Shown here: positions 1 through 5,797 of the stretch, piece after piece | Numbering within the stretch: position 1 is the first letter of the stretch | Layout of the letters: every line of letters starts with the position of its first letter | From: Ktedonobacter sp. | GTDB taxonomy: Bacteria; Chloroflexota; Ktedonobacteria; Ktedonobacterales; Ktedonobacteraceae | Assembly (NCBI GenBank): GCA_003450555.1 | Contig: DMFQ01000444.1 | Coordinates: 1-7,226, forward strand | DNA length: 7,226 bases | Direction of reading: 5' to 3' | Position numbers and translations under genes: made by a program | The notes under the pieces: generated by a model | The model's database searches: none | What the model was told of the DNA's origin: nothing | What the model saw: the letters and a program-made list of their open reading frames with translations, nothing else

Positions 1-1
1 G

Positions 2-916
2 CATGTGCGCCCTGAATTGCGCGAACGTGTGATGGCGGAGGTGGAACGGTTAGGGTATCGACCCAATCTGGTGGCGCGCAGCTTGCGCTCTCAGCAGTCC
101 ACAACGATTGGCCTGATTGTTTCCGACATCCGCAACCCGTTTTTTACCTCGCTCAGCCGGGCGGTAGAAGATACAGCGTATGAACAGGGATTCAGTATCA
201 TTCTGTGCAATACGGATGAACATCCTGAGAAAGAAGAAATTTACCTCAATTTGATGAAGGATACCAGTGTCGCGGGAGTGATTATCTCGCCAACGCGACA
301 AATAGCCACCGACTTCACCTTCGCGAAGCTCCCCTTTCCTATAGTGGTTGTTGACCGCTCCATTCCAAATGGTGATGTCGATGCCGTGCTGCTTGATAAC
401 GTCGATGCAGCCTATCGGCTCACCACGCATCTCATCGAGCAGGGCTACCGAAGGATTGGCGCCATTTGTAGTGAGATGAGCACCGGGCTAGAGCGGCAAG
501 CAGGGTATGAAAAGGCATTGCGGACGCATGGCCTCTCTTTGGCAGCGGAATACGTAAAGTATGTTGCACCGAAGATGGAGACGGGGTACGCGGCTGCGTT
601 GAAAATGATCGATTTACATCGACCTCCCGATGCGCTCTTCACTGTGAACAGCCTTATAGCAGCGGGTGCTTTGCAGGCCATTCGAGAACGCAATCTCACT
701 ATGCCAGATGATATGGCCCTGGTCACCTTTGATGAAACCACCTGGGCATCGCTGGTGCAACCTGCTATCACACTGATTGCGCAACCGACCTATGAGATCG
801 GCAAAACGGCGGCAGAACTTCTCCTGCAACGAGTGGTCGATCCCTCCCGCTCCACGCGCCAGGTAATCTTGAAGGGACAATTGCAAGTGAGAGGATCAAG
901 TACTCCCCGGCGGTGA
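2..916 (+). CDS. LacI-family transcriptional regulator, 5'-truncated by window edge
   Basis: This is a sugar-responsive DNA-binding repressor of the LacI/GalR family. The reading frame is already open at the first base (His-Val-Arg-Pro-Glu-Leu), so the real start lies upstream. A GTG at position 5 is internal and not a credible start. The visible part begins at the end of the helix-turn-helix domain and continues into the hinge helix (LGYRPNLVARSLR), which marks this family. It then runs through a complete periplasmic-binding-protein-like sensor domain, from TTIGLIVSDIRNPFFTSL to the C-terminal LLLQRVVDPS and QLQVRGSS segments. The visible 304 residues lack about 35-45 N-terminal residues compared with the usual 330-345. 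The effector is expected to be a sugar, but its identity cannot be read from the sequence. The gene ends at a TGA 79 bases before the DUF5107 gene on the same strand, so control of that gene is plausible but unproven. Confidence 0.95.
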   Translation, partial: HVRPELRERVMAEVERLGYRPNLVARSLRSQQSTTIGLIVSDIRNPFFTSLSRAVEDTAYEQGFSIILCNTDEHPEKEEIYLNLMKDTSVAGVIISPTRQIATDFTFAKLPFPIVVVDRSIPNGDVDAVLLDNVDAAYRLTTHLIEQGYRRIGAICSEMSTGLERQAGYEKALRTHGLSLAAEYVKYVAPKMETGYAAALKMIDLHRPPDALFTVNSLIAAGALQAIRERNLTMPDDMALVTFDETTWASLVQPAITLIAQPTYEIGKTAAELLLQRVVDPSRSTRQVILKGQLQVRGSSTPRR

Positions 917-980
917 AGAATCTTATGACATATGGTAAAAATAGAATGTACATGCCTTCACAAGCAAAAGAATGAATGAA

Positions 981-995
981 AAGGGAGGAAAGGCA
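981..995 (+). promoter_or_regulatory. Strong ribosome binding site fixing the DUF5107 start at 996
   Basis: The purine-rich stretch AAGGGAGGAAAGGCA contains GGGAGG seven bases before the ATG at 996. An in-frame ATG at 972 lies upstream of this site and has no comparable Shine-Dalgarno sequence, so 996 is the preferred start. Confidence 0.8.
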
Positions 996-3614
996 ATGAC
1001 AGAATCCCAGGCTCGTGTTTGGGAAGAGGACGTCGAAATCCCGACGTACGGTACCGGGGCGCCAGACAAAAACCCGATGTTTTTGGAGAAACGAGTCTAT
1101 CAGGGCAGTTCGGGGAGAGTATACCCGTACCCGGTGATAGACAAGATTCAGGATGAGAAGAGACCACAATCGTATCGCATGGTTGTGCTTGAGAACGAAT
1201 ATCTACACATCGAGATTATGCCAGAGCTCGGCGGACGCATCTACCGCGCACTCGATAAAACCAACGGCTACGATTTTGTTTACTACAACCGCGTGATCAA
1301 ACCGGCGCTAGTTGGACTTGCCGGTCCCTGGATATCGGGCGGGATCGAGTTCAACTGGCCACAGCACCATCGCCCGAATACCTTTGGACCGGTCGAGTAT
1401 CATATCGGACATAACAGCAATGGTAGTAAAACCGTCTGGGTCAGCGAAATTGACCGGATGTATGGTACGAAAATGACAGCGGGCTTCACGCTCTACGCGG
1501 GGAAAGCCTACCTGGAAATCCATGTGCAGTTGTATAATCGGACGCCAGAGCCGCAGACATTTCTGTGGTGGGCCAATCCGGCAGTATCCGTCAACGACCA
1601 TACGCAGTCGGTCTTTCCGCCTGATGTGCATGCCGTCTTTGACCATGGCAGACGGGATGTATCCAGGTTTCCGATTGCCAAAGGCAGCTATTATAAAATG
1701 GATTATTCCGCCGGAGTAGATATCTCGCGCTACAAAAACATACCAGTGCCCACCTCATATATGGCCTACCACTCGGACTACAACTTTGTTGGTGGGTATG
1801 ATACTGCTGAACAAGCCGGTATCCTGCATGTCGCCAATCATCATATCTCGCCAGGGAAAAAGCAGTGGACATGGGGCTGCGGCGAGTTCGGGAAAGCCTG
1901 GGACCGCAATTTGACCGACGAAGACGGGCCTTATATCGAACTCATGGCGGGTGTGTATACAGATAACCAGCCGGATTTTTCCTGGCTGCAGCCATACGAG
2001 GAAAAATCGTTCAAGCAGTATTTCATCCCTTATAAAAACATTGGGGTCGTCAAGAACGCTTCGATTGACGCGGCAGTGAATCTGGACGTTGACGCCGCGA
2101 ACCATACAGCGACCTTGCAGGTCTACGCGACTTCTGTCTTTACTAATGCCGTGATTGAACTCAAAGGCAAGAGCAGAGTCTATGTCAACGAAACCGTGAC
2201 GATAGCGCCGACCCAAACATTTGCCACTGTGGTGTTACTGGATAACGAAGAGCAGGCAGATGATCTGATCGTTACGGTGCAGGATGCTAACGGCAATATG
2301 CTGATCGCGTATCGGCCCAAAAAGCCGGAGATTGAAAAGTTGCCAGACGCGGCGAAGCCACTTCCCGCGCCAGAAGAATTGAGAAGCAACGAGGCGTTGT
2401 TCCTGGCGGGATTACATTTAGAGCAGTACCGTCACGCGACATGCGAGCCTGAACTTTACCATCTCGAAGGTTTAAAACGCGACCCTGGCGATATCCGGAT
2501 CAATGTCTCCTATGGGACGCTTCTGCTGCGGAGAGGATTGTTGCGAGAAAGTGAAGCGCATTTCCGCAAAGCTATCGCGACCTTAACGCGCTACAACTCC
2601 AACCCCTATGATAGCGAAGCGTACTATCAGTTGGGTGTGACATTGAACATGCAAGGGCGCCGCGAAGAAGCCTTTGGCGCGTTTTATAAGGCAACCTGGT
2701 CATCAGCCTGGCAGGACAGCGGATATTTTTCCCTTGCACAGATCGCATGCGAAAAGAAAGCGTATATGGAAGCGCTGGAGCTGGTTGAAAAATCACTCAA
2801 TCGCAACACGCGGAATTATAAGGCGCGCGACCTCAAGGTGGCGCTCCTGCGAAAGCTGGGACAACTGGAAGAGGCGGAACAATTTGCTAAGGAAACGATT
2901 CAGCTTGATAGCGCCGATTTTGGTGCATACAACGAACGATATTTGCTTCACCTGGCACGAGGGGAACAAAAGCAGGCAGAAGCAGTGCGCAACGGATTGA
3001 CCTCCTTGATGAGAAACGATGTGCATAACCATATCGCTTTAGCAGTTGATTACCTTCATTGTGGACTGTACGAGGAAGGTGCAGATGTCCTGCAGCGCCT
3101 GGTTTTGGATACGAAGCAAAACGTCTATCCGATGCTGCATTACTACCTGGGTTATCTTTATGAAAAGCTGGGACGCGCAGAGCTTGCGGCGGTTCACTTG
3201 CAGGAAGCACGTGCCGCGACACCAGACTACTGTTTTCCCAACAGCCTGGAAGACCTGGTTGTGCTTGAAAGCGCTCTTGCCGCCAATCCGGGCGATGCAA
3301 AGGCTCATTATTATCTCGGTAATTTGCTGTATGATAAGAAACGCCACTGTGACGCGATCCGGCATTGGGAAGCAGCGAGGGAAGTCGATGATACATATGC
3401 GACCGTTCATCGTAACCTGGCGCTCGCATATTACAATACGTTGGGTCGGCCAGAGCAAGCGCTAAGCTCAACTCGAAAAAGCGTTTGCTTGCAACGCGGG
3501 CGATGCCAGGGTGTTATACGAGCTGGATCAGCTTTACAAGAAAGTGGGATATGCGCCCGAGCAAAGGCTGATGAGGCTGGAAAGCCATTGGGAGCTGGTT
3601 ACGGCGCGGGATGA
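996..3614 (+). CDS. DUF5107 domain-containing TPR protein, N-terminal piece up to the first frameshift
   Basis: As read, this frame encodes 872 residues. Residues 1-823 are genuine. The roughly 49 residues after the first frameshift (from SSTRKSVCLQRG to the TGA) are out-of-frame text. Residues about 40-350 form the DUF5107 domain, with a mutarotase-like start (LENEYLHIEIMPELGGRIY, residues 65-83), a conserved GGIEFNWPQHH (115-125) and the segment GCGEFGKAWDRNLTDEDGPY (294-313). This resembles the aldose-1-epimerase-type beta-sandwich that binds sugars. A second beta-rich segment spans about 351-445. TPR-like helical pairs begin near residue 465 (for example AYYQLGVTLNMQGRREEAF at 542-560 and HYYLGNLLYDKKRHCDAI at 771-788). 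There is no signal peptide or membrane segment, so it should be cytoplasmic. Its position between a LacI regulator and a sugar-uptake operon suggests a role in carbohydrate metabolism or sensing. The activity of the family is not known to me. Confidence 0.9.
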   Translation: MTESQARVWEEDVEIPTYGTGAPDKNPMFLEKRVYQGSSGRVYPYPVIDKIQDEKRPQSYRMVVLENEYLHIEIMPELGGRIYRALDKTNGYDFVYYNRVIKPALVGLAGPWISGGIEFNWPQHHRPNTFGPVEYHIGHNSNGSKTVWVSEIDRMYGTKMTAGFTLYAGKAYLEIHVQLYNRTPEPQTFLWWANPAVSVNDHTQSVFPPDVHAVFDHGRRDVSRFPIAKGSYYKMDYSAGVDISRYKNIPVPTSYMAYHSDYNFVGGYDTAEQAGILHVANHHISPGKKQWTWGCGEFGKAWDRNLTDEDGPYIELMAGVYTDNQPDFSWLQPYEEKSFKQYFIPYKNIGVVKNASIDAAVNLDVDAANHTATLQVYATSVFTNAVIELKGKSRVYVNETVTIAPTQTFATVVLLDNEEQADDLIVTVQDANGNMLIAYRPKKPEIEKLPDAAKPLPAPEELRSNEALFLAGLHLEQYRHATCEPELYHLEGLKRDPGDIRINVSYGTLLLRRGLLRESEAHFRKAIATLTRYNSNPYDSEAYYQLGVTLNMQGRREEAFGAFYKATWSSAWQDSGYFSLAQIACEKKAYMEALELVEKSLNRNTRNYKARDLKVALLRKLGQLEEAEQFAKETIQLDSADFGAYNERYLLHLARGEQKQAEAVRNGLTSLMRNDVHNHIALAVDYLHCGLYEEGADVLQRLVLDTKQNVYPMLHYYLGYLYEKLGRAELAAVHLQEARAATPDYCFPNSLEDLVVLESALAANPGDAKAHYYLGNLLYDKKRHCDAIRHWEAAREVDDTYATVHRNLALAYYNTLGRPEQALSSTRKSVCLQRGRCQGVIRAGSALQESGICARAKADEAGKPLGAGYGAG

Positions 3615-4080
3615 TCTGTATCTGGAGTACGTCACATTGCTCAACACAATGAAGCGGCACGAAAAAGCGAAGTCCCTGCTGACAGAGCGCAAATTTCATC
3701 CCTGGGAAGGCGGTGAAGGTAAAGTCACGGGTCAATATGTCTTTGCTCACGTGGAGTTGGGGAAATACTATCTGCAGGCTCAACAGGCAAAAGATGCGAT
3801 AGAAACGTTAAAGAAGGCGCTAACCTACCCAGAAAACCTGGGCGAAGGCAAATTGTTGGGTACGCAGGAAAACAATATCTACTACTTTTTAGGGTGCGCG
3901 TATGAACGCCTGGGCTTGACAGAAGAGGCGGCAGAGTCTTTTCGGACGGCAGCGCAGGGACTCGAAGAACCAGCCAGTGCAATATTTTACAATGACCAAC
4001 CAGCGGATATGATCTTCTATCAAGGACTGGCGTGGCTCAAGTTAGCTAAGCCTGAAGGAGGCCAAACGACGCTTCAATAA
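3511..4080 (+). CDS. TPR-region fragment of the broken DUF5107 gene (middle piece)
   Basis: This open frame lies one base ahead of the previous piece. Its homologous text actually starts at 3466 (AQLEKAFACNAGDARVLYELDQ), which is upstream of the only available start, a GTG at 3511. That GTG has no convincing ribosome binding site. The piece carries more TPR-like helix pairs, such as AHVELGKYYLQAQQAKDAIETLKKAL and YYFLGCAYERLGLTEEAAESF. Genuine coding ends near 4056. The last residues before the TAA (GGQTTLQ) follow the second frameshift and are out-of-frame text. It is unlikely to be a gene in its own right, although automatic annotation may list it as a separate tetratricopeptide-repeat protein. 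Confidence 0.7.
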   Translation: MLYELDQLYKKVGYAPEQRLMRLESHWELVTARDDLYLEYVTLLNTMKRHEKAKSLLTERKFHPWEGGEGKVTGQYVFAHVELGKYYLQAQQAKDAIETLKKALTYPENLGEGKLLGTQENNIYYFLGCAYERLGLTEEAAESFRTAAQGLEEPASAIFYNDQPADMIFYQGLAWLKLAKPEGGQTTLQ

Positions 4081-4091
4081 GCTCATCGATT

Positions 4092-4370
4092 ATGGGGAGC
4101 AAGCACCTGTTCGACAACGTGAAAATTGACTATTTCGCCGTTTCGCTGCCGGACTTCCTGGTATTCGAAGATGATTTGAATAAGCGAAACAAAGTGCACT
4201 GCCATTATATGATGGGCCTTGGCTATCTCGGTCTGCAGGATTTCAAGAAGGCTGAGGCACAATTCGCGCAAGCGCTGGAACTGGATGCAAACCATCAGGG
4301 AGCGAGAGTTCATCGTGAAATGTGCCGGGAAGAGATGAAAGTTGCTTCCAGTGAGAACCTCAAGGAATAG
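4092..4370 (+). CDS. C-terminal fragment of the broken DUF5107 gene
   Basis: This frame of 92 residues is the C-terminus of the DUF5107/TPR protein. Its apparent ATG at 4092 falls inside the Tyr codon of the segment that precedes it in the corrected gene, so it is not a real start. Homologous text begins at 4101 after the extra C at 4100 (KHLFDNVKIDYFAVSLPDF). The piece ends with one last TPR-like unit, HYMMGLGYLGLQDFKKAEAQF, and a charged tail. The 14 residues between this piece and the middle one (EAKRRFNKLIDYGE, bases 4058-4099) lie in the third frame and belong to neither fragment as read. It has no ribosome binding site and is probably not translated separately. Confidence 0.6.
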   Translation: MGSKHLFDNVKIDYFAVSLPDFLVFEDDLNKRNKVHCHYMMGLGYLGLQDFKKAEAQFAQALELDANHQGARVHREMCREEMKVASSENLKE

Positions 4371-4490
4371 TTTGCGCTTACGAATGCTTATACTTATTTC
4401 TGATTTGAGAATGAAGCGCATCGTCTGATTGTAAAAAAACTGTGAATGTTGCTAATTGGGGTTGCTTCACATATCCTCTGAGCAATGTCG

Positions 4491-4525
4491 TTACGAAATG
4501 AAGAAGGTTACTTACGTTTTCGTAA
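4491..4525. promoter_or_regulatory. TTACG/CGTAA repeat cluster, candidate operator
   Basis: Two nested inverted repeats lie just upstream of the predicted -35 box. TTACGAAA at 4491-4498 is mirrored by TTTCGTAA at 4518-4525. TTACG at 4512-4516 is mirrored by CGTAA at 4521-4525 across TTTT. Repeated short half-sites next to a promoter are typical of operators. The adjacent DeoR gene is the obvious candidate binder, but the LacI protein or a regulator from elsewhere cannot be excluded. Confidence 0.35.
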
Positions 4526-4539
4526 ATAAAACAAAGTTA

Positions 4540-4569
4540 TTGACAAAGTTAGGTGAACTTGTGTAAACT
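4540..4569 (+). promoter_or_regulatory. Sigma70-type promoter upstream of the leader and DeoR gene
   Basis: A perfect -35 hexamer TTGACA (4540-4545) is followed, after 18 bases, by TAAACT (4564-4569), which matches four of six positions of the -10 consensus. Transcription would start near 4576, about 290 bases before the DeoR gene. This gives either an unusually long leader or a separate small RNA. Confidence 0.5.
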
Positions 4570-4590
4570 ACTAAAAAGGGGTAGCGCAGG

Positions 4591-4601
4591 GTTTACTAAA
4601 C
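4591..4601. repeat. GTTTACTAAAC dyad just after the promoter
   Basis: GTTTA and TAAAC form a perfect dyad around one central base, about 15 bases after the predicted transcription start. Its left half, GTTTAC, is also the reverse complement of GTAAAC at 4563-4568, which overlaps the -10 box. It could be an operator or part of the RNA fold. Confidence 0.25.
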
Positions 4602-4802
4602 TTGAAATGGGCTACTTTTGCGGCAAAGAAAGTAAGAACTTTCAGAGGCGAAGCATTGTGAAGCCTTTACGAGCTTTGATTTAAGCCAGAAACGTAAAGG
4701 TGGATGCTCTAAGCTGAGATATCTAAAGCTGGCTAGTATCGAAGTGTTGTGAAATCGGAAGACAGAGTTCATCTAAGCGGCATGGGTAATACGAGTATGC
4801 TG

Positions 4803-4826
4803 TAGTGCGGCTGGCACACTATTTTT
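4803..4826 (+). terminator. Intrinsic-terminator-like hairpin upstream of the DeoR gene
   Basis: TAGTG (4803-4807) pairs with CACTA (4817-4821). An alternative register pairs TAGTGC with GCAC plus ACTA through a two-base bulge. The stem is followed at once by TTTTT (4822-4826). The stem is short, so it would be a weak or conditional terminator. It sits about 40 bases before the DeoR start and would end the promoter's transcript at about 250 bases. Confidence 0.4.
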
Positions 4827-4834
4827 AGCGACCA

Positions 4835-4852
4835 TCAGCGTAGTCAGCGTGG
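4835..4852. repeat. Nine-base tandem repeat before the DeoR start
   Basis: TCAGCGTAG is followed directly by TCAGCGTGG, differing at one base. The pair sits just before the GGGGA ribosome binding site, so a protein bound here could block transcription or translation. It may also be chance. Confidence 0.3.
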
Positions 4853-4864
4853 TTGGGGAAACAG

Positions 4865-5671
4865 ATGATGGATGTAACAAAATACGATGGGGACGTGCCC
4901 GCGGAGATGCGGCGAGAGCACATGCTTGCCTTTGTTAGAGCACGAGACTTTGTTAGGGTGTCGGATCTCAGCACAAAGTTCCACGTGTCTGAAGTTACGG
5001 TACGAGGTGACCTTGACGTGTTGGCAGAGCGTGGCCATATCCGACGTATTCGCGGTGGTGCTATGCCACAGACACTTCCTCACCCAGAGCGGCCATTTGA
5101 GGAAATGCAGAGCGCTCATGTTCCTGAAAAGGCTCTGGTTGGACGAATGGCGGCCAGTTTGATCTCTTCAGGAGAGACCATCATTCTCGATGTTGGGACT
5201 ACGACAACGGCCATCGTGCGAGCGCTCGTCATGCGGGAAGACTTACACGACGTGGTTGTGTTTACCAACGCGTTGAATATAGCCCTCGAACTTGAACCAG
5301 CGATTCCGCGCTTTACCGTGGTGGTGATCGGCGGGACCTTGCGACCGATGCAGCACTCGCTTGTTGATCCGCTCGGTGGATTAATGTTGGAGCATATCTA
5401 TGCTCATACCGTCTTTCTTGGTTGCAATGGCATCGATCCCAAGGGAGGCATCACCAATATCAACTTACCGGAAGCGGAAATCAAGCGGCGCATGCTGCGG
5501 GCGGCGCGGAGGCGCATAGTTGTTGCGGACGGGTCCAAGGTAGGAGAGGTAGAGCTGGCCTTTCTTTGCAGCGTTGATGAAATCGATCTCCTCATTACGG
5601 ATAGCTCGGCGGATCCGACTGTGTTATCCGCGCTGCGGGAGTACGATCTTGAAGTGATGATAGCAAAGTAA
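4865..5671 (+). CDS. DeoR-family transcriptional regulator
   Basis: This is an intact 268-residue regulator of the DeoR/GlpR type, the usual length for the family. Residues about 16-66 form the DeoR helix-turn-helix, with the recognition segment VSEVTVRGDLDVLAERG followed by IRRIRGGA. The rest is the DeoRC sensor domain, related to ribose-5-phosphate isomerase. It shows the DVGTTTT phosphate-binding loop (109-115), FTNALNIA (133-140), EAEIKRRM (203-210) and ADGSK (221-225). Members normally sense a phosphorylated sugar intermediate and repress the matching catabolic or transport genes. The helix reads VRGDL where many members have IRRDL, a small variation. GGGGA at 4855-4859 precedes ATG 4865 by five bases and ATG 4868 by eight, so either may be the start. 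A TTG at 4853 is in frame but less likely. The solute-binding protein gene follows after 126 bases, which suggests the regulator's target. Confidence 0.95.
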   Translation: MMDVTKYDGDVPAEMRREHMLAFVRARDFVRVSDLSTKFHVSEVTVRGDLDVLAERGHIRRIRGGAMPQTLPHPERPFEEMQSAHVPEKALVGRMAASLISSGETIILDVGTTTTAIVRALVMREDLHDVVVFTNALNIALELEPAIPRFTVVVIGGTLRPMQHSLVDPLGGLMLEHIYAHTVFLGCNGIDPKGGITNINLPEAEIKRRMLRAARRRIVVADGSKVGEVELAFLCSVDEIDLLITDSSADPTVLSALREYDLEVMIAK

Positions 5672-5721
5672 GGGGGACCTGCCTATTGATACAAGAATAT
5701 CTAGACATTTATGGCAAACCG

Positions 5722-5738
5722 GGTACATGGACTGTACC
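5722..5738. repeat. GGTACA/TGTACC inverted repeat between the DeoR and binding-protein genes
   Basis: Six bases are perfectly mirrored around the spacer TGGAC. No T run follows directly, so it is not a good terminator. Its place about 60 bases before the binding-protein start fits an operator or an mRNA hairpin. The core GTACATG also occurs at 948-954 before the DUF5107 gene, within the palindrome ATGTACAT. Confidence 0.35.
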
Positions 5739-5784
5739 ATCCAACAAAATCGTCCTCTTTATTTATCAACATTCACGCAGCGAT

Positions 5785-5789
5785 AGGAG
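5785..5789 (+). promoter_or_regulatory. Ribosome binding site fixing the binding-protein start at 5798
   Basis: AGGAG lies eight bases before the ATG at 5798. The frame is open further upstream to an ATG at 5711, but that start has no such site. It would also place 29 unlikely residues ahead of the export signal. Confidence 0.75.
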
Positions 5790-5797
5790 TAATTTCA

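Larger units (their letters stand above)
996..4370 (+). pseudogene. DUF5107 domain protein with TPR tail, broken by three +1 frameshifts (full extent)
   Basis: The whole stretch is homologous throughout to one long DUF5107/TPR protein. The frame breaks three times, each break explained by one extra base. The first is an A at 3464/3465, where removing it gives ALAQLEKAFACNAGDARVLYELDQ. The second is a G at 4057/4058, giving KPEEAKRRFNKLIDYGE. The third is the C at 4100, giving YGEKHLFDNVKIDYFA. The corrected gene encodes 1123 residues, near the length I recall for the family, with no internal stop. Three +1 changes return the frame to its original register, so the last piece ends at a proper TAG. 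All lesions fall in the last 900 bases, while the neighbouring genes are intact. I cannot tell a sequencing or assembly artefact from true early decay. The absence of nonsense codons and the well-preserved protein text favour artefact or very recent inactivation. Confidence 0.75.
4581..4826 (+). ncRNA. Candidate structured leader or small RNA
   Basis: Directly downstream of the promoter are several perfect inverted repeats that could fold in order. GTAGC (4581) pairs with GCTAC (4611). GAAAGT (4628) pairs with ACTTTC (4638) over a four-base loop. AGCAT (4652) pairs with ATGCT (4704) and encloses CCTTTACG (4664) paired with CGTAAAGG (4693), which encloses GCTT (4673) paired with AAGC (4683). 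GCAT (4780) pairs with ATGC (4797). The series ends in a hairpin followed by five T. The three nested stems between 4652 and 4708 are the strongest element. I do not recognise a known riboswitch, tmRNA, RNase P or 6S RNA core. It may be a cis-acting leader of the DeoR gene or an independent small RNA. No covariation evidence is available from one sequence. Confidence 0.35.
4371..4864. other. 494-base intergenic region with promoter, repeats and structured leader
   Basis: No convincing protein gene is visible on either strand here. The first part (4371-4490) is A/T-rich and unremarkable. It holds only a weak inverted repeat, TGCGCTT at 4373 and AAGCGCA at 4414, whose 34-base spacer and lack of a following T run make it a poor terminator. 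The remainder holds TTACG repeats, a promoter, a series of nested inverted repeats, a terminator-like hairpin and a small tandem repeat. Each is listed separately. Confidence 0.7.

Noticed and set aside
942..947. TAGAAT as a -10 box for the DUF5107 gene
   Set aside because: No acceptable -35 hexamer is found 16-18 bases upstream, so I do not call a promoter from the -10 match alone.
972..998. An ATG at 972 as the start of the DUF5107 gene
   Set aside because: It lies upstream of the strong GGGAGG site that is well spaced for ATG 996. The eight extra residues (MNEKGGKA) translate the ribosome binding site itself.
2887..3471. A 194-codon minus-strand open frame inside the DUF5107 gene
   Set aside because: It is the longest antisense frame, but the sense strand carries clear TPR-like text over the same stretch, and the antisense text shows no domain or start signal.
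3464..4100. Programmed ribosomal frameshifting to explain the broken DUF5107 frame
   Set aside because: Three successive +1 shifts at unrelated sequences without recognisable slippery sites would be needed. Sequencing error or mutation is much simpler.
4373..4420. TGCGCTT/AAGCGCA inverted repeat as terminator of the DUF5107 gene
   Set aside because: The spacer is 34 bases and no T run follows on the plus strand. The nearby A run does not follow the stem in the orientation needed for the minus strand either.
4576..4826. Known RNA families (omega RNA of IscB/TnpB elements, TPP or c-di-GMP riboswitch, tmRNA, group II intron)
   Set aside because: Isolated words such as CTGAGA occur, but I could not match the full conserved core of any of these. 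No associated transposase or nuclease gene is present.
4844..5119. Minus-strand open frame overlapping the DeoR start
   Set aside because: It is antisense to a clear DeoR helix-turn-helix domain, has no recognisable protein features and looks like a coding shadow.
5711..5797. An ATG at 5711 as the start of the binding protein
   Set aside because: It has no ribosome binding site and would place 29 residues before the signal peptide. ATG 5798 has AGGAG at the right distance.
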